Positions 58,624 to 64,000 of a DNA stretch of 64,000 bases are shown piece after piece. The position numbers and the translations under genes were made by a program. The stretch comes from Amblyomma americanum (Eukaryota; Arthropoda; Arachnida; Ixodida; Ixodidae). Each line of letters opens with the position of its first letter. Within the stretch, counting starts at the first letter, position 1. Where the stretch lies: the NCBI RefSeq assembly GCF_052857255.1, contig NC_135497.1:115762440-115826439 (forward strand), in the 5' to 3' direction. A model generated the notes under the pieces. That model was not told the origin of the DNA. It saw only the letters and a program-made list of their open reading frames with translations, and did not search any database.

Positions 58624-61600
58624 GTAAGTCCAAGCGAACTAGACGGGGGCTGTTCCGAGAGACGATCGATCACGCCCAAAATTTCTGGCTGCGACAGCGG
58701 CTGCTCTCGCAGCCAAACGCTCCGCTCAAGGATCTCTCGTTTACTCGAACAATGTCTGCCAACCTCCGCCCCGTTTCCCGCTCGCCACTTTGCCGCCTTT
58801 CTTTCCGTATTTGTGCCTGATCATTTCATATTTTCGGTGTCATCCTTCTGTGGAAACATGGAAAGACGAAAAATAAATCAAAAAGCAAAATGTCAGAGCT
58901 GAACTTCTCCTGAGAGGCACAGGGAAACCCCGAGCTACAAAACTTTGTTGTGGATAAAGCGTCACAGAGCGCGAACGAGTCGATTCTTCAACTTATATAT
59001 TCTGGTGTCGCCGGGATTACGGGGTGTAGAGATTTCGCTGAAGCATTACCGCGGACGCCAGTATATCCCCAGCAAAGCTGCGTTAAGGATAAAGGGATTA
59101 AAGGCAATCAAGCGAAGTTTCCTCTATCTCATTACTCCCGTAGGCTCTAGCAAACCTGAAGTCATTTTAGGCATGCGTATTCTTTAACCGTTTATGAGAA
59201 TTCATCTCGTTACATTGGACTCGCTTAATGTGTTGCGCGTTAAGAAACTCGCTTTTATGTCACCACCATGAATAAACTGATTGAAGGATAAAAGGATTTT
59301 CATTGAAAACGGAAACTAAAATAATGTATAACGCTGCACTGTCTACTGCGAAAATCGTGTTATGTTCGCACTGGTTGCGGGGCCTCTTGTGCTGCATTTA
59401 CTTTTCATGGAAATAAAAAGTGAGAACAGAAACCAATTTGGTCTCCGTGCAGACGCAAGCCTTGTTCGAAGTCACATAACAGCTGCCCAGGAAATATACC
59501 GTAATTACCTTACGCGCGCAGAGCGCGAGCCTTAATAAGCTACCAAGAAACAATATAAAGGGCGGAGCCAATTATACAGGGATACTCACGCGGTCTTTGC
59601 ACGGCTCGAGATTCTTATCCGCTGGACCGCTTATTGTGAACTGTTCCTTTTAACCGAATCTTGAGTTGAGAAAGTATACGTCCCCTGAGCGCATTTCGAA
59701 TGACCGGACTACCCAGGCGACTGGTTGCAGCAGCGGTAGTGAGTACGGACCGTGGCAGCCTTACCGGAACCATTTTGTTTTTTAATCCAGTTTTTATTTC
59801 TTGCTTCCTCGGGCACAGTGCGTACACGTAAAGGGCGATACGTGCGGTGACCAGTCGCCGATTGCGTAGAGCCACCATTCCGCGCAAATAAACTCCCAAA
59901 GAAAGGTGCACATGAGGCGTGAGCGCATTCCTGTTTTCTTGGCAGCTGCGCCCCGCTGTCTTAAGCCCTGCCTGCGCAGCAGTTTCTCGGAAAATCTCTA
60001 AAGCAAATGCTCAGACTAAGGGCCCCCGAGCAGAGCCCACGCGACGTCAGCTATTTTATACAAACAATCCGGAGAGCTCCCCTAAAGATCTTGGGGGGAA
60101 AAAGCAGCGAAAGAACGGACCCCCAATAAGACCGCCCGAAAGGCTTATGCGTCCAGGGCACTTTCGGCAAATAGGGGCTCTGATATAAGCTTAGCTCTTC
60201 TTGGAAAATTCAATGTTTGGGCTTCTTTTTTTTTTGGCAAACTAAGTTGCTCCACTTAGTCGAGTTTCAAGCGTGACGCAGAAACATTTAACTTCGTTTG
60301 TATACGGCATGCCGTGACATAACCACGTCTTGTAACAAGAGAGGGGGGCGCAACGTGCGTGCAAGGTCCCAACGTAGCGTTCCTTGCGCAAGAGCAGTGC
60401 GGCAACGAGCGCAAACACTAGGCGCACTTATCTTAGGCGATTCGGTGTAACCAGGCAGTAAGAACCCAAGCAAATCGGGCTGCCAGCAGCCTCCGCGAAA
60501 ACTTTCGACACCGACAGAAGGCAAAGGCAACAAAAGTGAGACCCACCCTTTGTTGTCTCAGATATAAACCCGAATAGGGTTCGCACCGCGGTATCTCCAT
60601 TTTCCAGCTCTCTTTTCCAGAAACTCACTGGCCATGTTGCCATTTTCTTGGACTCTTTCTATTTTCTTTCGTTTCATGCTTTGCTTTTCTTTTCTTCCTT
60701 CTAAGGAAGATGGGTAGGGGATAGAACAGTGTCTTCTTTAGGAGACGACACAGTTTCTCTTATTGTTTCGTGCTGTTTCAGAGATTACGGCTGCACTTTA
60801 ACGTGGATTAGCGGAAAATAACGCAAATTGACAACACTGGCGCGGCAGCACGCCGCGTTGCGTTGGGTAGCAGCGCCAGCGAGGGCACTGTCACTACGCT
60901 GCGCCGCGCCGGAAAGATGGAGGCCGCAGGTGACTTCCGAAGAGGCACTTGGGAAATGAGGTTCTGGCGTGTCTGCTACCGCCCAGGGCGCGCGCTCTGC
61001 CCGCCGCCTGTGCCACCGATGACGCAGCGCGGGCCAGAGAGCACTTTGGCTGCGGCAGCACGGTTCGGCAAAAAAGAACGCGCCGCCTCCCTCCTCCTGC
61101 TCCTCCTCTCCCACTGGGCTCCGTCAACCGCGAGAGAGCAGATCGTTTCCTCGCAGGCAAACAGCCCCGACCATAATTTTGGCCCATTTTAGAAGCAACT
61201 ATTGATTCGTTACCAGAGAGTGAAAGTGCCGATGACACTCGCGGTCAAAGCGTCGCGGCTCGCTCCCCTGTCCGTGGCAGGATCGTAACGGCGGGGACAC
61301 AAGTCTAGGGAAAGGAGACAGCCGCGCATTTGTGCGCGTGCGCTCGTCCGCGTGTTGTCTACGAGGACGTCGCGCCACCCGGCTTCGCCAGTGAAAGGAA
61401 GAACGTATTGATTGCGAGTCAGTCGGAGATTTTGTATCTCCCCGCGGAACGTTTGTCATGGGGCAGGTATGCCGCACGGCTGAGCAAAGCGCTAGTTTCA
61501 CGCACTGCACCCTACTGATGATTTCTATCGCCGCAGGTCGAAAACTCCGACCATGCGGGGCCTCTTCGAAAAGAGGGCCCGGGATATTTCGCAATTCTAG

Positions 61601-61796
61601 TTATCGTGGTCAATTACGTGAGTTCTGCCTTTACGTACCAGTGTAGATGGTCACGCACTGGTCATCATCGCAGTCTTCAAGCCCCGACGTAGTCGATTTC
61701 ACGGCCGGCACATCCATAGTCCCTGTGTGGCTCTAGATAAAAAGACTAAACGTATGGATTAGACGACGCGGAGCGGCTCGCCGAGTGGCCTGAAAC

Positions 61797-62663
61797 TCAA
61801 TTCGACTCTACCAGGCGCGTCGCATAAATAACTACCTCTCTGGATGTGGATGCGAAAGGAACAGACTCGGCGCTCGTTTGACGCCGCAGCAACTCGCGCG
61901 CGCTGCCGTTGCTTTCGCGCGCTGCCAGGGCGAGCGCGGCCATTGCCGAGATCCCCCTCTCTGGCGTGCGGCCGTGGGCGATGGCAGACACGCGTTTACG
62001 CCGCCGAGATGGATAGGCACATATATTAGCGCAGCGCCGACGTGGGTGCCGTGGCTGTTTTGCGCTGCGGCGCCTCGCGGTTGTAAACCAAGCCCGAATA
62101 TGACGTCTGGCAGCGGACGCGTACACAGAGCGCGCAGATGGCTGGACGCTTTGTAAACGCTCGGCAAGTGCTTCAGGTGAGCCATCTCCTTCGGCGCTCT
62201 GTTTTCGACTGCACTTTGTTTGTGCAGGCTCTCCTCCAACGTGTTTCCCGAGAACGGGCCGCTGCTCTTTTATGCCTCGCGTTTCTTGGTTTGGTTCAGT
62301 AACTAGCACTCGTAGGCTGCCCCCCTCCCTCCCTTCCTTTTCCTCACCGCCCTCGCCGTATGTTTTCTTACCCTTCGCAATGTTTTCATAATCGAACGCT
62401 GACTCTTTCCCTCCGAGCGCCTCCCCAGAATTGCGCCCAGTGCTTGATTGCCAGCCGCCAGCGCTCGTATAAGCGACTCGAGTGAAGGGGATACCCTTAG
62501 CCGGAATCAGGCCTCCGGAGGGGAAGGGGCGACTTCGTGGGCGCAAGAATGCATGGCCTCTGTGTTCGGGGCACCGGCTGACGAAAGCGTCTGCGAGCAC
62601 TTTCGATTTCGTATACGAAAGTTCGTTTGCTCTTTTTTTTTTTGCTTCACCACGGTCGGCCAA
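61797..62663 (-). CDS. Unrecognised open reading frame (288 codons), doubtful
   Basis: A long frame in G+C-rich DNA, rich in Arg, Ala, Ser and Glu. It has no signal peptide, membrane segment or family motif that I recognise. GC-rich sequence has fewer stops, so the length by itself is weak evidence. Confidence 0.1.
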   Translation of the reverse strand: MADRGEAKKKRANELSYTKSKVLADAFVSRCPEHRGHAFLRPRSRPFPSGGLIPAKGIPFTRVAYTSAGGWQSSTGRNSGEALGGKESAFDYENIAKGKKTYGEGGEEKEGREGGSLRVLVTEPNQETRGIKEQRPVLGKHVGGEPAQTKCSRKQSAEGDGSPEALAERLQSVQPSARSVYASAARRHIRAWFTTARRRSAKQPRHPRRRCANICAYPSRRRKRVSAIAHGRTPERGISAMAALALAARESNGSARELLRRQTSAESVPFASTSREVVIYATRLVESN

Positions 62664-64000
62664 GCTGCTTTAGCCGCGTGCGGTGTGAGGTCTGGGAAAA
62701 CGGACGCGCTGCGATGATAGAATCCTGCCTAAGATGATCATGAAAAAAACCATGCCATCCTCAATAAATATTCTGCGCTTTCGAAGATGTGCAGAAATAT
62801 GAGCGCTGATTAGGGGAAATCAGGCACCAAAAGGGAAAAGGTGATAAAGCGGCGGGAAACGAGCTTCGGGAGCCGTGGAGGGTGAAGAACTAGCGAGAAA
62901 TAATCTGTTGTTAGTACTTCCGTGCAGCGAGAATAATTTTTAACCTTGGCATGACAAAACTATAACGGTCTTCTGCGAGAAAAAGAGAGTAACTTAAGAA
63001 ATTCGAACGCTTTTTCTTTCATAGCTCAACAGCCAATAGTACCTTCGTCTTGCGTCGCCTCATTTTACAACTGAGTTCAGAATTCCCTTCTGTGTAACCA
63101 ATAATGAGAAGCTCCTGCCATGAGGAGAATTTTGCTCAAGTTGTGGGCAAATACAGTTTTGTATAGTTTAGGCGACGGCATTAATTTACTGCCGATATAT
63201 TCGCCGCACGCTAAGTTCTTAGTTCACCTCGCAAAGCGACTGGATGCCGGCCGTTACGTAACGCGCATCTGGCGGATAATCGCCTCGTGCGCCTCGCCAA
63301 GAGCGCCACGCAAACCATGGACAGCTCCGGAGCCTCCCCACTGGGGAGCTTTAGGGTAGACGTCTTTGATCATTGGGCGCTGGTGTGTATCGACACCATT
63401 AAAGGCTGCCCGCGCGGCTCCAGCCGAATCAAAATTCTCTTGCTGCAGCAGGGATCAGCTCCGTTCGCTATGACTGCACGAAACTATCCCAAAACGTGAT
63501 TATCGCAAACTAAACCCTCATTTAAACAGAACCACTAATCTGGTCTGTGTGCCGTCGTCGTTAGTGCCACTTCAGAAGACCCCCCCACCCCCGGCTTTCG
63601 GTGCAAACAGCAGCAGCCGCTTTGGGCTAAAATTCTGCTTCCTCGAGGCAGGCTAACTTGGCCGCGACAGGTGTTCCCTCTGTGTACCCGTCGTCCGGCG
63701 CGCCGCACTTTCCTTGCCCCTTAACGATCAAAGGCTGCCGCCACGGCCCACGGTCCCTCTCGATCAATTACGCACGGTCCTAATTACCGCAGCGGGACAG
63801 CGCTAATGGTTGCCATGTGCTGTCGCCGTGAAGTGAGGCACGGCGGAGAAAGGAGCGGAGCTTTCGGGCCCTGCCGTTGAGCTGCTTGGAAGCGATCCCA
63901 GAGCAAGCTCCGCAGGCCAGCTGGGGGCTCAAAACAAAGTGTCCAGTCTTTTTTAACGCTCTCTTATTAGTGGCAGTGACGCAGAAAGACGGCATCCGCG

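Larger units (their letters stand above)
58143..64000. other. Intron or intergenic sequence to the end of the window
   Basis: No recognised gene, RNA or mobile element. CpG-rich at 60840-61180, 61240-61600 and 61880-62160. Two weak coding candidates inside are listed separately. Confidence 0.4.

Overview
The window reads as nuclear DNA of a hard tick (Ixodida). The main reason is the repeat content: many copies of tRNA-derived SINEs whose bodies match, from memory, the Ruka-type SINEs of ixodid ticks. There are also Penelope-like elements (PLEs), LINEs of at least three types, a mariner, foldback elements and long (AT)n and (TAG)n tracts, with very little coding sequence. Genus cannot be fixed by eye. 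One 100-base run of N (26255-26354) joins two assembled pieces, so order and distance across it are not proven.

Left piece (1-26254). This is almost pure repeat DNA. In order: a SINE with a 9-bp target duplication (279-581); a decayed PLE (about 1190-1842); a second SINE type (2005-2171); a hammerhead-like relic (2429-2462); a 1.5-kb TAG-triplet locus holding two SINEs head to head (5090-6600); a third SINE type (8563-8820); a four-unit tandem SINE array of 237-bp period (11471-12412); an (AT)n tract; a broken mariner (14124-14933) beside a PLE tail with one nonsense codon (14993-15830); a LINE split by nested insertions (18016-20335); a promoter-motif-bearing composite repeat (20460-20935); and a LINE with a 5' inversion (23265-24060).

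Right piece (26355-64000). It opens with CpG-rich DNA and a decayed RNase H-type LINE (27527-28195). The one confident host gene follows: a first coding exon of a calbindin-32/calretinin-type EF-hand protein (32668-32803) inside a CpG-rich region (about 31590-32960). No second EF-hand exon is visible to the end of the window, so the rest (over 31 kb) is probably its first coding intron. That stretch carries two SINEs with clear target duplications (40099-40411, 45675-45930), a hairpin element inserted with an 11-bp duplication into a foldback element (54118-54286), a repeat with two perfect TGACGTCA sites (55390-56165) and two abutting foldback elements (56712-58142).

No operon-like or multi-gene system is present. 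The most interesting signal is mobile-element biology: a family of short hairpin elements about 145 bp long that share a flank motif and make target duplications, and several hammerhead-like cores that resemble those known from PLEs. Long unexplained reading frames (44036-45043, 61797-62663) are listed only as weak candidates.
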